Positions 35,101-64,000 of a stretch of DNA of 64,000 nt are shown in pieces. Position 1 is the first letter of the stretch, and each line of letters begins with the position of its first letter. This stretch comes from Amphibalanus amphitrite (lineage: Eukaryota; Arthropoda; Thecostraca; Balanomorpha; Balanidae). The notes under the pieces are model-generated. The model was not told where the DNA came from and made no database searches. It saw only the letters and a program-made list of their open reading frames with translations. The translations under genes and the position numbers were made by a program. The DNA is taken from positions 186,001-250,000 of the forward strand of contig NW_024881506.1 in the NCBI RefSeq assembly GCF_019059575.1, given 5' to 3'.

Positions 35101-37850
35101 GGGGCTTTCTTCGTCCATGCAATATTCACCGCTTTACGTATTGTCATTTCCACATATATCCAGAGCTGGAGTTGTCGTTGCCGCCGGGCTGCTCGCTGGT
35201 ACAGTGTCTGACATGTGACCCCGTTATTCAGACCTGGAGCTGCCGCTGCCGCTCGGTACAGTGTCTGACATGTGACCCGTTATTCAGACCTGGAGCTGCC
35301 GCTGCCGCTCGGTACAGTGTCTGACATGTGACCCTGCTGTTCAGACCTGGAGCTGCAGCTGCCGCCGGGCTGGTCGGTGGTACAGTGTGTGGCATGTGAC
35401 CCGTTATTCAGATCTGGAGCTGCCGCTGCCGCTCGGTACAGTGTCTGACATGTGACCCTGCTGTTCAGACCTGGAGCTGCCGCTGCCGCCCGGCTGGTCA
35501 GTAGACTACACGCGGGACGGCCGTCACTACTACATCGACCACAACACCAAGACGACCCACTGGTCCCACCCGCTGGAGAAGGAGGGGCTGCCCACCGGCT
35601 GGCAGCGCGTCGACTCGCCAGAGTACGGCACCTACTACGTCAAGTGAGTCATTTCAGAGAGCACTTCTGTCAGGAGAGTCATCTCAGAACGCATTTGTGG
35701 TCAAATGAGTCATTTTCAGAGGGCACTTAAAAGTTGGCTACAAATTTAAGTCAGCGGTGTCATTGTAAGAACACGATTGTCATTCTTGTTTCAGCTTAAG
35801 CACTTCAAAGCTTTCTTCTCTGTCCTATCCTGTGCTGTCCAGGTGTCCAGAGATGTGATCATTTAATTCAACTTTATCAGCTTTAAAGTGTGTCAGCTAG
35901 CTGAGTTGCCGTCACGCCTCCTGCCCCTGCTGCGGGGTGTCCACACGCTGGCGGCCTCAGATCTGCAACTGTACCGGAGTTCTGACGGCCCCTGTCCCCG
36001 TCCTCAGCTACATCACACAGCACACTCAGTACGAGCACCCGTCGGCGCCGCGCTACTGCGCCCAGCCGCTGCACCCGGAGGCACAGCCGCGGCCGCAGCT
36101 GCCCGTGCCGCAGCGGCCGTCCACGCAGCTGGGACACTCGCTGGTGCCGGCCAGCCCCTACCTGCTCGAGGGTGAGTCCTATCTCCGCCAGCCCCTACCT
36201 GCTCGAGGGTGAGTCCTATCTCCGCCAGCCCCTACCTGCTCGAGGGTGAGTCCTATCTCCGCCAGCCCCTACCTGCTCGAGGGTGAGTCCTATCTCCGCC
36301 AGCCCCTACCTGCTCGAGGGTGAGTCCTATCTCCGCCAGCCCCTACCTGCTCGAGGGTGAGTTGTGCTCCCGGCCAGCCCCTACCTGCTCGAGGGTGAGT
36401 TATGCTCCCCTCCTCCGCCAGCCCGTACCTGCTCGAGGGGGAGTCGAACCGTCAGCCCCTACTGCTCGAGGATGAGTCCCCCGCCAGCCCCTACCTGCTG
36501 CTGGGTGGGTCCAGGCCGTAGTCACTAGCATACCTGTAACGTGTTCGGTTTCGGCGACGTCATGATGTGAATACTGAATAGTGCACCTGTTCTGAGGAAA
36601 CCTCTTGAATAAATATATTGTTTTAGGATTCTTACGTAAGATTCGGGAGCACTTTGGTGAAAAAGTATGATTTCTATGGCTAATACTATTTCATAAATGC
36701 TTTTTTAAACTCCCGAGTGTTCACACCATGACGTCAGCAAGCCTACGCCGATTCCTCGTGACGCCACCTGGTATTTATCGCCTTGAGTGAGTCCTATCCC
36801 TACCCCGACCAGTCCTTACTTGCTCGAGGCTGTCTTACTGTCCCGCATCTCCAGGGCTGATTAATGTTTTATCTTCTGTTAACACAAGGTTGCTATCGTT
36901 AGGAAGGTTCGTCGGTAACATTATGCACACGTAGTCGCGCCCTACACCTTTTGCCGCGTGTGCCCGCCACATAACTGTCTGCGTGTATGCCGTTCGTCAG
37001 AGATCCCGCACTAGCTGAAGGTGTACAGCTGAGTAACTGTGTGTTGTTTGCCGTTCGCCAGAGATCCCGCACTGGCTGAAGGTGTACAGCCAGGCGCCGC
37101 CCGAGCACGACCACAAACTCGAGTGGGACCTGTTCCGACTGAGCGACCTCAGCTGCTTTGACGCCATGATGTCCCGACTCTACAAGCTGGAGCTGGAGGC
37201 ACTCGTCATGAAGTATGAGGCCTGCAGGTCAGTTTGACGAGACGGGAGGTGCGGACCCGGTAGGGGTGGAGTGTGGTGGATAACTCCGAGTGGGGTGTTT
37301 TGAAGGTAATGTTGCAAAGTGGAGGGATACGGACAGTTGGGGTAGTTTGATGGTACGGTGTCTCAGACTCGGGATGAGGTGACGGCTGCAGCACCGATTC
37401 AGCCAGGTAACTGGAAATAGTTGTAAGTGGAGCGATGGGTCCATATTATACCGCTCTGACATGGGCAGGTATGAAGTTAAAAGTCTGAACAGCCTGTCAT
37501 TCTTCACGAATCCACTGACTCTAGCCGTATTTATATCTTGTGTCGGTCTCTACGTGTCTGGATGGAATATGTTTGCCTGACTGACTGGCCCTAGTTCTCT
37601 GGTCTGCGCTGTATACAGGATGGACCACTGACTGACCCGACTGTCTGGTCGCCCTCTCCACAGGATGGAGCTGGCTAGGGAGATGGAGCAGCGGCAGCTG
37701 GCGCCGGCCGCCCCCGTCCCGGCCATCACCGCCGTCAGCTGCGCAGCCGTGCCCCGACCGGCGCCCTCTCCGCTGCCGGCCGCCACCCGCGCCGAGCTGA
37801 TCAAACGACAGCTCCTAGAGTCGGACGAGCCGCCCGAGAGCAAAATCTGA
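26158..37850 (+). CDS. SAV1: Salvador homologue (WW/SARAH scaffold of the Hippo pathway), complete
   Basis: Salvador is the cytoplasmic adaptor that binds the Hippo/MST kinase and Warts/LATS to restrain Yorkie/YAP and tissue growth. Coding exons: 26158-26245, 26516-26592, 26971-27269, 27950-28082, 32822-32989, 33947-34072, 34801-34945, 35469-35643, 36008-36171, 37062-37227, 37664-37850. They total 1728 bases, 575 residues plus TGA, near the fly protein (about 608) and longer than human (383). The N-terminus MLSRKNKDS...GRYVKREAP is the conserved family start, then [11 protein letters not shown]. The middle is low-complexity, with about 11 alanines (exon 3) and about 14 glutamines (exon 6). 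Two WW domains span about residues 346-415 and the SARAH coiled coil about 475-530. A 4.2-kb LTR retrotransposon occupies intron 4, and five junctions carry tandem duplications. Exon choice in the low-complexity middle is less certain than at the ends. Confidence 0.95.
27226..27535 (+). repeat. 60-68 bp array of the SAV1 exon 3 donor junction with G-runs
   Basis: The last 43 or so bases of exon 3, the donor GTAAGG and a G-run are repeated five times. Donors lie at 27270, 27338, 27398, 27462 and 27525. Copies are almost identical; the period varies only because the G-run length varies (about 8-20 G). The first donor is used in the model, but all five give a possible junction. Some lead to frameshift on joining to exon 4. 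Confidence 0.92.
27536..27949 (+). other. SAV1 intron 3 with repeated pyrimidine tracts
   Basis: The last 170 bases repeat CACTGACGCCCCTCTGTCCC-like phrases four or five times before the acceptor TCCCGCCAG at 27949. This looks like a duplicated polypyrimidine tract rather than a duplicated exon. Confidence 0.5.
28083..28584 (+). other. SAV1 intron 4, left part
   Basis: It contains repeated CCCTGTCCGTGTCTCGAC and GTGTACCCTGACGCCCCTGT phrases. The latter resemble the real acceptor region just beyond the retrotransposon (GTGTACCCTGACG at 32792), so the element landed inside a repeated pyrimidine-tract array. Confidence 0.55.
28590..28740 (-). repeat. 3' LTR (left copy)
   Basis: 151 bp, same as the copy at 32641-32791. 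It is followed at 28741-28755 by the complement of the polypurine tract (TTACCCCCCCTC). Confidence 0.95.
28886..32218 (-). CDS. Retrotransposon pol polyprotein (RT, RNase H, integrase), Ty3/gypsy type
   Basis: An intact 1110-codon frame. In order it holds an N-terminal stretch without a recognisable aspartic-protease active site, the reverse transcriptase with the YADD catalytic box, RNase H (the DSSTIGSG region), a zinc-binding HH-CC integrase N-terminus, and the integrase core with the expected acidic residues. The gene order RT-RNase H-integrase defines the Ty3/gypsy group. It has no stop codons or frameshifts. The missing protease means polyprotein processing would have to be supplied by another copy. 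Confidence 0.9.
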   Translation of the reverse strand: MNCADASFQVKTRLSKPVSVPAKSAVCLSVKVDSQLSTDCTYLMVGLNSESLEITDSLVRPFSSQEIPLYIRNSSDRHITLPRKTVIGFLERIECHESAEPGCSDSGPGEVNAITSEDRQFFGQTTDEILARFMMGEAVTDRERDRLAGLIQSFPGVFSHGYSDIGCYKGDPIDLELKPGVSPQFVRPYPIPWSKEQQLKEQLDELKACGVIAEGEPADWNSPVVLIPKPGSHGENRIVQDMRQVNKCLLPKKFVFPSIDDFLNSLGGWKVASSLDIRHAFWNLRLSETSSQICAFYAMGNTYYPQRMPMGCAQSSFFLHRVMHRVLGDIPGVFIYADDVLLTSASMDEHYRLLHTVFKRLNEAGLKLSAEKCKIGMNKLSYLGHLVTPEGISIDPDRFRCISTMQPPSTVKEAKRLYGFFSWFRKFIPRFADLSAPLVNLANSEKFYWNPELSRSFESLRAALLSDRVLAYPSRDVSDRFILYTDSSTIGSGQILCQIQNGVERVIAFSGSKYNKHQRKWTIYELEVYSFIQGLNKFYKYLAGQEFTWVCDCKSALQILNNQDSVNPRLMRWRSFVSQFHYSPEHRRANFMEHVDMLSRAPGMPPDTECPDKNMPQGRSSPTATEKRKDKSMTSQMAPSGTAVATEGDGKTVPVPPQTRSENATPSLSGTQDQLRVSLIEPDHVQPAFSREEMIWYQKHDRDCRAIVHHLRFGKWPRHCSPTLKRYDVTKFRLKNGILYRYDDSTPETGRIVWPFAKRFELLYQNHDPSHHGHCGVDKLFEKVSRHAWYAALKDDCRAYVRSCKRCSERKDTKGAQPPPLIPQEAYLPNEAMVVDIVHMPKSRTTGVSLVLTCVDKFTGYLSFYPLQSGSADHIANALQSHFLVFGPPGRLETDAGKNLKSSKISELCRYFGVKHVSGVGYHHEAIGKIERKHLDMKRRLRALSDSHGVDWEVHLPGIVFSLNNEVSRTTGYSPYFLYFWRHPTAPLSRLVDESVPMYSDNFVHQKLRTLSQDLRQAQEQRRISAAADKAAYDRRNQAKDLLYKAGDRIRVRNFKHQAGVALKMEHPWSRTHTVVGMVGRRHVEYMDGTTGRLHRTHVKFTKPVFDFKL
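32187..32627 (-). CDS. Truncated gag-like frame of the retrotransposon
   Basis: 146 codons beginning just inside the 5' LTR and overlapping the pol frame by 32 bases in a different phase. The sequence resembles the matrix/capsid N-terminal part of gypsy gag proteins ([15 protein letters not shown]). No capsid C-terminus, zinc knuckle (CCHC) or protease is seen before pol starts, so an internal deletion at about 32190-32240 is likely. Confidence 0.6.
   Translation of the reverse strand: MELVLYPELRIMDEEGAVSAPSPKVSVADFPTYDGFSRPDDFLAQCKRLGDLGGFTSDKLGMIVATRCSGEALRVVNETESLNGGLTFTSLCAELMSHFSDQTSTAQAAMKLSQLRKQPQERARDYGISLWLAHYLDELCRCFLSG
32641..32791 (-). repeat. 5' LTR (right copy)
   Basis: 151 bp and apparently identical to 28590-28740. 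Its outer end lies 30 bases upstream of SAV1 exon 5. Confidence 0.95.
32990..33946 (+). other. SAV1 intron 5
   Basis: Ordinary intron with a G-run near 33071-33083. The frames seen across it (for example 33442-33912) lack any known domain. It ends in TGTCTTCAG before exon 6. Confidence 0.55.
34062..34640 (+). repeat. 21-bp array of the SAV1 exon 6 donor (about 25 copies)
   Basis: The exon 6 end CCCCTG with donor GTGAGTCT is followed by about 25 copies of the unit CCCCTGGTGAGTCTTCAGAG plus C. Each unit carries both a donor (CTG/GTGAGT) and an acceptor-like CTTCAG, and variants differ mainly at the two bases before TGGTGAG (CC, AT or AC) and in CTGG versus CCGG. The array runs at a steady 21-base period to about 34620 and then fades. 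It is the densest run of consensus splice donors in the window. Confidence 0.95.
35150..35485 (+). repeat. 56-68 bp array of the SAV1 exon 8 acceptor junction
   Basis: The acceptor TTCAG and the first bases of the WW exon (ACCTGGAGCTGCCGCTGCCG) are repeated. Exon-like starts lie at 35164, 35232, 35288, 35345, 35412 and the real 35469. Two unit types alternate, a long one that includes GGCTGGTCGGTGG and a short one that lacks it. Only the last copy reads on into the WW domain. Confidence 0.93.
35469..36171 (+). CDS. SAV1: SAV1 WW-domain exons 8 and 9
   Basis: Exon 8 (35469-35643) and exon 9 (36008-36171) encode both WW domains. WW1 reads [20 protein letters not shown] then THWSHP, with both signature tryptophans and the YY pair. 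WW2 begins LPTGWQRV and ends TQYEHP, so its second tryptophan is replaced by tyrosine, as in human SAV1 (AQYRHP). The two are joined across an intron in phase 2. WW1 of Salvador binds PPxY motifs such as those in Warts. Confidence 0.93.
36140..36520 (+). repeat. 37-bp array of the SAV1 exon 9 donor junction
   Basis: The exon end CCAGCCCCTACCTGCTCGAG, then G and the donor GTGAGT, repeats about ten times. Donors at 36172, 36209 and 36246 are exactly 37 bases apart. The first five intron copies are near-identical, the later ones have drifted (CTACTGCTCGAGGATGAG, CTGCTGCTGGGTGGG), and a solitary worn copy remains near 36808. Confidence 0.93.
36985..37095 (+). repeat. Two-copy duplication of the SAV1 exon 10 acceptor junction
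   Basis: GCCGTTCGTCAG followed by AGATCCCGCACTAGCTGAAG (36988-37020) is a copy of the real junction at 37051-37090. In the copy TGG has become TAG, a stop codon, so it could not serve as the exon. Confidence 0.88.
37062..37850 (+). CDS. SAV1: SAV1 SARAH-domain exons 10 and 11
   Basis: Exon 10 (37062-37227) begins [20 protein letters not shown], matching human EIPDWLQVYARAPVKYDHIL, and continues into the SARAH helix ([20 protein letters not shown]). Exon 11 (37664-37850) finishes the helix and adds a Pro/Ala-rich tail of about 50 residues, ending PPESKI and TGA. The SARAH coiled coil is the heterodimerisation surface for the Hippo/MST kinase. Confidence 0.93.
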
Positions 37851-37879
37851 CCGGCCGGCCAGCCGCCGTCAGCGTTTGT

Positions 37880-38405
37880 AAAACGGTGCAGTGCTCCGCG
37901 TCGGGGCATGCCAGCAGTGCCTGTCCGGCGCCCGTCCAGACTGCAGTGTCTGGGCCCGTCCAGCAGTGCAGTGGCCGTGGCCTGCCAGCAGTGCAGTGTC
38001 CGGGGTCCGTCCAGCAGAAGTGCAGTATCGCCGACCTGCCATCGGTGCAGTGATCCGCGCCGGGGTCTGTCCAGCAGTGCCTGTCCGGGGCCTGCAGTCC
38101 AGCAGTGCAGTGATCGGTGCCGGGACCCGTCCAGCAGTGCAGTATCCGTAGTCTGTCAGCAGTGCAGTGATGCCGGGCCTGTCCAGCGGTGGAGTGATCT
38201 GCACTGGGCCTGCCAAGCAGTGCAGTGATCGGTGCAGGCCCAGGGGCCTGCCCGGCAGTGCGGTACCCCCGCGCACCGAGGCCTGCTCGGCAGTGGTGTC
38301 CGGGGGCTGCCCAGCAGTGCAGAGTGATCTGCGCTGGGGCTCGTCCAGCGGTGTAGTGCTCCGCATTGGGGCCTGTCCAGCAGTGCAGTGATCCGCACTA
38401 GACCT
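37880..38405 (+). repeat. About 32-bp minisatellite in the presumed SAV1 3' UTR
   Basis: Phrases of the type GGGGCCTGTCCAGCAGTGCA then GTGATCCGC recur some 15 times starting about 30 bases after the stop codon. Copies are diverged and lengths vary. If transcribed it gives an RNA with many CAGCAGTGCAGTG repeats. Confidence 0.8.
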
Positions 38406-41400
38406 GACACGCTCTGCCACCTCGGGTCCGAGACCAGTCACGTGGGAGGGACAGGAGTCGGTGAGCCACTCCGCCCTCCGTGGTGATTGGGCCGCCAAGT
38501 CCAATGTGGGCAACTTGGTCCGAGGTACAGGCCAGGCGGGAACTGTGCAGCTCGGTCGGAGCTGCACCGTGCCGTGCCTAATATTCAGGACATTGTGGCC
38601 TTCGGTGGCGGCGGGCTGGTGAGAAGCCGACCGACCCTTGCCGCAGCCTCAGCGTGCCGTCCGTACCGGCCTGTGCCCGGTCCCCCGACCAGTGTTGTGC
38701 CTGTAACTATCTGCCAAATCAGCCACGCAGCTTCCAGCAGTGCCGCGCGCCCTCGGCGCCTCTCGCCAGACTCTGCCGCCATCGGCAGCGAATTTTAGCC
38801 GACTGTGGGGCGATCTTCCAGTGTCATTGTTGCTTTTTTAGCTCGCAGAGAGAATGCTTTTAGCTCGTTGTGAGTAATTTTTAGAAGGCCATTGAACAAG
38901 TATCGGCTCTTGGTGTCGTTTAACTCGCCAAGATGCCATTTGTGCCTGACGCGTTGATTACTTGATTGCATAGTTGATTACTGGACGTGTACAATGTTGG
39001 CGGAATCGATCAGATGGGGGGAGGGGGGGGGGGTGATATGCCGTACGGTATTCGTGCGAGGGGCATTTTCATGTGAGCCTTAATTGAAGACAGGGGCGGG
39101 GGACGGCTGGGCAGGATGGGGAGGGGTGGGTAGTTCTTGACGCCAGTCTTGTTAGAGGGGTAGAACGTCGGGTTATTTTGTATAACACGGTACGGTCGCC
39201 AGTCCTGGCAGTGTTCGCCGTGAAAACTCGTCCATAAGTGCGTGCATTTGGCACACCGTATGCCGCTGACTGTATGTTGTGGTGGGCTCGGCCGCTGCGC
39301 TGACCGGCCGGCACGGAGTGTGACACTCCACTGGCGGGGCCCTTGCCTGTGAGCGCGCGGCGCTCTGTGGCTAATCCTGCCCCGCCGCTGCCGGCCGGGC
39401 GGGCCCACGGCCACCATTGAGCCGTTGCTTTATCGGTGTCCGAGCCATGCGACGGCTGCTTGATTGTGAGTTGTGACGTCTCTGATTGCGCGTGTGTTAC
39501 GGAGTGCGCCGAGTGAGAGTATGTGGACGGAATGTGCGACGGATTTGTGGACTGTCCACCCGGTGTGGACGCGGTGGAGCGCGGCGGTGGACGGCGCCCG
39601 CCTCCAGGCAAGTCTTTCAGGGTGCAGCGCGCGCGCGCGGACGGCCGGGGGACGATCCGACCTTTCGGGATCAGAGTAGCTCTACGTTAACACTTGTGAT
39701 ACCCTTGTGATTGGTGAAAATATAATGATCGCTTTTATAATGCGCCAGTTTTTAGGTGGTGGTATCTAACGCGATCTTCCGAACGTCCATTGTTTTAATT
39801 AGTTTTTGAGCAGCGATTTCTCACGGGATGCGATTCCTCTTTTTTACGGAGCGAGCGAAGCGAGCGGAGTCTTTCCTTAGATTAACGGAAATTTCTGAGT
39901 ATGAGCGGCCGGCCGGCCGTGCGGACGCTTTTGCGAGGCTTATATCTCAGCAACCACTTGACCGATTTACATGCGGTAATTTTTGTAGGGTAGCTTCATT
40001 CCTTCTACCAAGTATTGGACTATTCCTGATGCATGTGGGTGACCCCTTACGCACGTGCCACGTGCAAAACGAAGAGGTGTCAGTTTTGTAATTGTTGCAA
40101 TATCTCGGTAACTACTTGGCCGATTGCGCTGAAAGTTGGCATGTAGGTAGGCACCCACTAGGCACTGCATATCCATGTGCCAGAGTTGGGGTGCTGCTGC
40201 ACGTGCGCACGTGCAGGGGTCGTTTCCAGATCTCGAGAACGGCTGGACCGATGGCGCTCAAATTTGGTACACGGTTAGGGACCAGTTAGTAGGGTGCCGT
40301 GCACAAGTCAGTTGGGACCCATTTTGCACGTGCGCACGTGCAGGGTGCCGCTCCCAGATCTCGAGAACGGCTGGGCCGATTGTGCTCAAATTTGGCACAT
40401 CGCTAGAAACCGGTCAGTAGGGTGCCGTGCACAAGTCAGTTGGAGGCGCCCCCTCGAAATTTCGCACGTGCAAGACTCACCCCCTCGCTCGCTCCGTTAG
40501 TCGCCCCAAAAGGCGCTATACTGGTGTTACATTTCTTTTGACTTTTTCTCATTTCAGCTGGCAAATCAGGGCAGTGGGCACGTGGCAAACATTAAATCAC
40601 GATACTGGTGTATTAAAAAGAGGCACGGAGTAACACACTCCAAAAGCAGATCGAGTGGAAATACACAAAAGTAACGAAAGTAGAAAACGAACAGTATCAA
40701 GTGCGCGGTGTACCATGCCGGCGCCTGGTAATGTCCAGTGGGGGCAGCGCTGTGCTGGAACGACATCCTCATAATACTGTGACTGGGTTCGACAGGTTCC
40801 CAACAAACGGTGACGGCGACTGGAGCTCTCTCTCTGAACAACAGTACCAATGTCAAGTTTACCATTCGCAGCTATTAGAACAGGTTAGATTTGAGAGCGT
40901 GACAACCGATTTTCAGAGAAAACAGGAATGAAGCGGCAGTGTCACCAGAAATGCTGAACTTAAAACTAAATAACTGATAATAAATACCCTGCCAACCACT
41001 GCTGGGCTCCACCACCACTGCTCAGTTAATTGCCCGCGGCCCCGGGGCCAGGCGGCTGCTCAGTTAATTGCCCGCGGCCCGGGGGCGGCTATCACACACA
41101 CAGACGCCTATCGACGCTCCCTCCAAATGGTCACACCGGTGCCTCGGCTATCACACTAACACGGGGACACCGGGCTATCACACTCGTGTCATAGGGGCCC
41201 CGGGTATCACACAGGACGCCGGGCGCGGGCCGCGTCAGGCGCCCGCCGAGCTCTAACACGGAACGGTAGCCCGTCGGCAGCCCCAGCCCGCCGCCCGGCC
41301 ACGCTCCACGGCTAAAACGAGCGTGGACTCTGCCGAGGCAGCGGGCTGCGCGAGTAGGGTCCTCAGACCCGCCGGTGCTGGTGCAACTAGCAAAACAATA

Positions 41401-41956
41401 TCTCTGCATAGATGGTGGTCCCGTAAACGCTCATAGCCTCTGTGTGTAGCCCCCTCCCGATAGATATGTTTTCAGTATCAGCCGTTATTGCCGATATAAC
41501 AAACAGCAGCATGGCTAGCGGGTTTAGTGACTTGCGCTACAACATACCCAAGAGCCCTCTGCACAGATATTAAGCCAGATTCTCTACAATAGATGGGCAG
41601 AACAAGCTACTGAAAATGCTTCAACAACCATCTGATTTGTGCCAGGCATAAGAAAAAAAGCGATTTCGACTGGCAGCAACACCACGACGCCTGCAATGTG
41701 CGCAAAGCCGGAATGCATTAACAGCAAAGCAGGCACGTTCAAATAAATAACAGCGCTGTGCTTAAGCAAGCATTTAAGCATGTTGTGCTTAAGCAGGCGT
41801 TTAAGCATGTAACAATCACACGATGCGGCACGGTGCCCTCTGTGTCCTGAGGGACCGCATATCTGCTTCTCTAGCCTCTCGGTGCTGAAAGTCCCCTCCT
41901 GCGGCGGCCGCCGGCAGTTGCAGTGTGCGCCGCCGCCGCCAGGTGTCTCTGCCGGT
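38406..41956. other. Convergent spacer between SAV1 and the hexosaminidase-like gene
   Basis: No gene recognised. It holds a G-run near 39017-39033, a repeat block at 39838-40500, GC-rich CCCGCGGCC duplicates near 41030-41085 and CGGCTATCACAC repeats around 41085-41215. Confidence 0.5.
39838..40505. repeat. Repeat block with about 125-bp degenerate units
   Basis: Two clear units (starting about 40200 and 40327) share CACGTGCGCACGTGCAGGG, ATCTCGAGAACGGCTGG, CTCAAATTTGG and AGGGTGCCGTGCACAAGTCA; two weaker units precede them. The block is bounded by ACGGAGCGAGCGAAGCGAGC on the left and CTCGCTCGCTCCGT on the right, an imperfect inverted pair, so this may be a non-autonomous transposon with internal tandem units. 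Confidence 0.55.
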
Positions 41957-63329
<21,373 letters not shown>

Positions 63330-63347
<18 letters not shown>

Positions 63348-63863
63348 CTGGCAACGGGCAGATAGACTGTCATACGTATACCCCACCACCAGACCGGCGC
63401 CCATCTGGCAACGGGCAGATAGACTGTCATAGGTATACCCCACCAACAGACCGCCGCCCATCTGGCAACGGGCAGATAGACTGTCATAGGTATACCCCAC
63501 CACCAGACCGGCGCCCATCTGGCAACGGGCAGATAGACTGTCATAGGTATACCCCACCAACAGACCGCCGCCCATCTGGCAACGGGCAGATAGACTGTCA
63601 TAGGTATACCCCACCACCAGACCGGCGCTCATCTGGCAACGGACAGATAGACTGTCATAGGTATACCCCACCGCCATACCGGCGCCTATCTGGTAACGGG
63701 CAGATAGACTGTCATAGGTATACTCCGCCACCAGACCGGCGCCCATCTGGCAACGGGCAGATAGACTGTCATAGGTATACCCCACCGCCATACCGGCGCC
63801 TATCTGGTAACGGGCAGATAGACTGTCATAGGTATACTCCGCCACCAGACCGGCGCCCATCTG
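63330..63863 (-). repeat. 57-bp array of the exon 63347 acceptor junction (ten copies)
   Basis: On the minus strand each unit reads TATACCTATGACAGTCTATC, TGCCCGTTGCCAG/ATGGGC, GCCGGTCTGGTGG. Exon-like starts lie at 63347 (real), 63404, 63461, 63518, 63575, 63632, 63689, 63746, 63803 and 63860. The unit is 19 codons long and the frame stays open through the whole array, so it might instead be a coding 19-residue repeat (GYTYDSLSARCQMGAGLVV). The acceptor-like TGCCCGTTGCCAG in each unit favours the junction-array reading. Confidence 0.92.
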
Positions 63864-63867
63864 TTAA

Positions 63868-64000
63868 AGGGACCATCCCACCTTTAACATGGGGTTTGAG
63901 TTGAGATAAGCCAAGTTTGCGGCGAGGTTCAGAAACCACTATCTATCTAGGTTGCAACCCCCGCGGCCTCTTGGTGTTGAAGAAATTCGTTCCCTTCATT
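63868..64000. mobile_element. Left end of a TTAA-type element, family 1 (cut by the window edge)
   Basis: TTAA at 63864-63867 is followed by AGGGACCATCCCACCTTTAA and CATGGGGTTTGAGTTGAG, resembling the end of the element at 22944 (AGGAAATAGTTCACTTTTAA, CATGGGG). It interrupts the outermost copy of the 57-bp acceptor array. Confidence 0.7.

Overview
This is a eukaryotic nuclear window, almost certainly from an arthropod and possibly a crustacean; a barnacle-like genome is only a guess. The reasons are spliced genes with GT-AG introns, a 575-codon Salvador with glutamine and alanine tracts (close to the insect protein in size), a secreted cysteine-rich protein resembling the arthropod DUF4789 family, and short interstitial TTAGG-like tracts. 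Coding exons are very GC-rich. Introns and spacers are full of transposons, minisatellites and G-runs.

Layout. (1) 3456-10755, plus strand: the C-terminal seven exons (392 residues) of serine palmitoyltransferase subunit 2 (SPTLC2), which makes the first intermediate of sphingolipids; its 5' exons lie left of the window. (2) 13537-16443, minus strand: complete two-exon VPS39 (863 aa), a HOPS tethering subunit. (3) 16.6-26 kb: a transposon-filled spacer between the divergent VPS39 and SAV1 genes. It holds a 5'-truncated LINE and a 4.8-kb Tc1/mariner-like element, which itself contains two TTAA-type elements inserted at one site. (4) 26158-37850, plus strand: a complete eleven-exon Salvador (SAV1), the WW/SARAH scaffold of the Hippo pathway. 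A young LTR retrotransposon lies antisense in intron 4 and ends 30 bases before exon 5. (5) 41957-63347, minus strand: the last six exons of a gene resembling bacterial-type family 20 beta-N-acetylhexosaminidases. Its 16.4-kb intron holds an independent opposite-strand gene (52476-54548) for a secreted Pro/Gly/Ser-rich, Cys-rich protein, a foldback-like element inside a PIF/Harbinger-like element, and another TTAA element.

All exon boundaries were placed by hand from GT-AG sites and reading phase. The reading frame closes exactly through every gene: SAV1 sums to 1728 coding bases, VPS39 to 2592, the SPTLC2 part to 1180 and the hexosaminidase-like part to 747.

The most striking observation is a recurring structure that no single feature type explains. 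At about 13 of the 46 exon-intron junctions, in all four spliced genes, the junction itself (the last or first 8-60 exon bases plus the splice signal) has been tandemly duplicated into the intron. Array units are 21 to 97 bp, copy number runs from 2 to about 25, and every state from near-identical to badly decayed is present. The result is long arrays of ready-made splice donors or acceptors beside the real ones. The genes themselves are housekeeping or signalling genes in unrelated pathways and show no sign of forming one functional unit.
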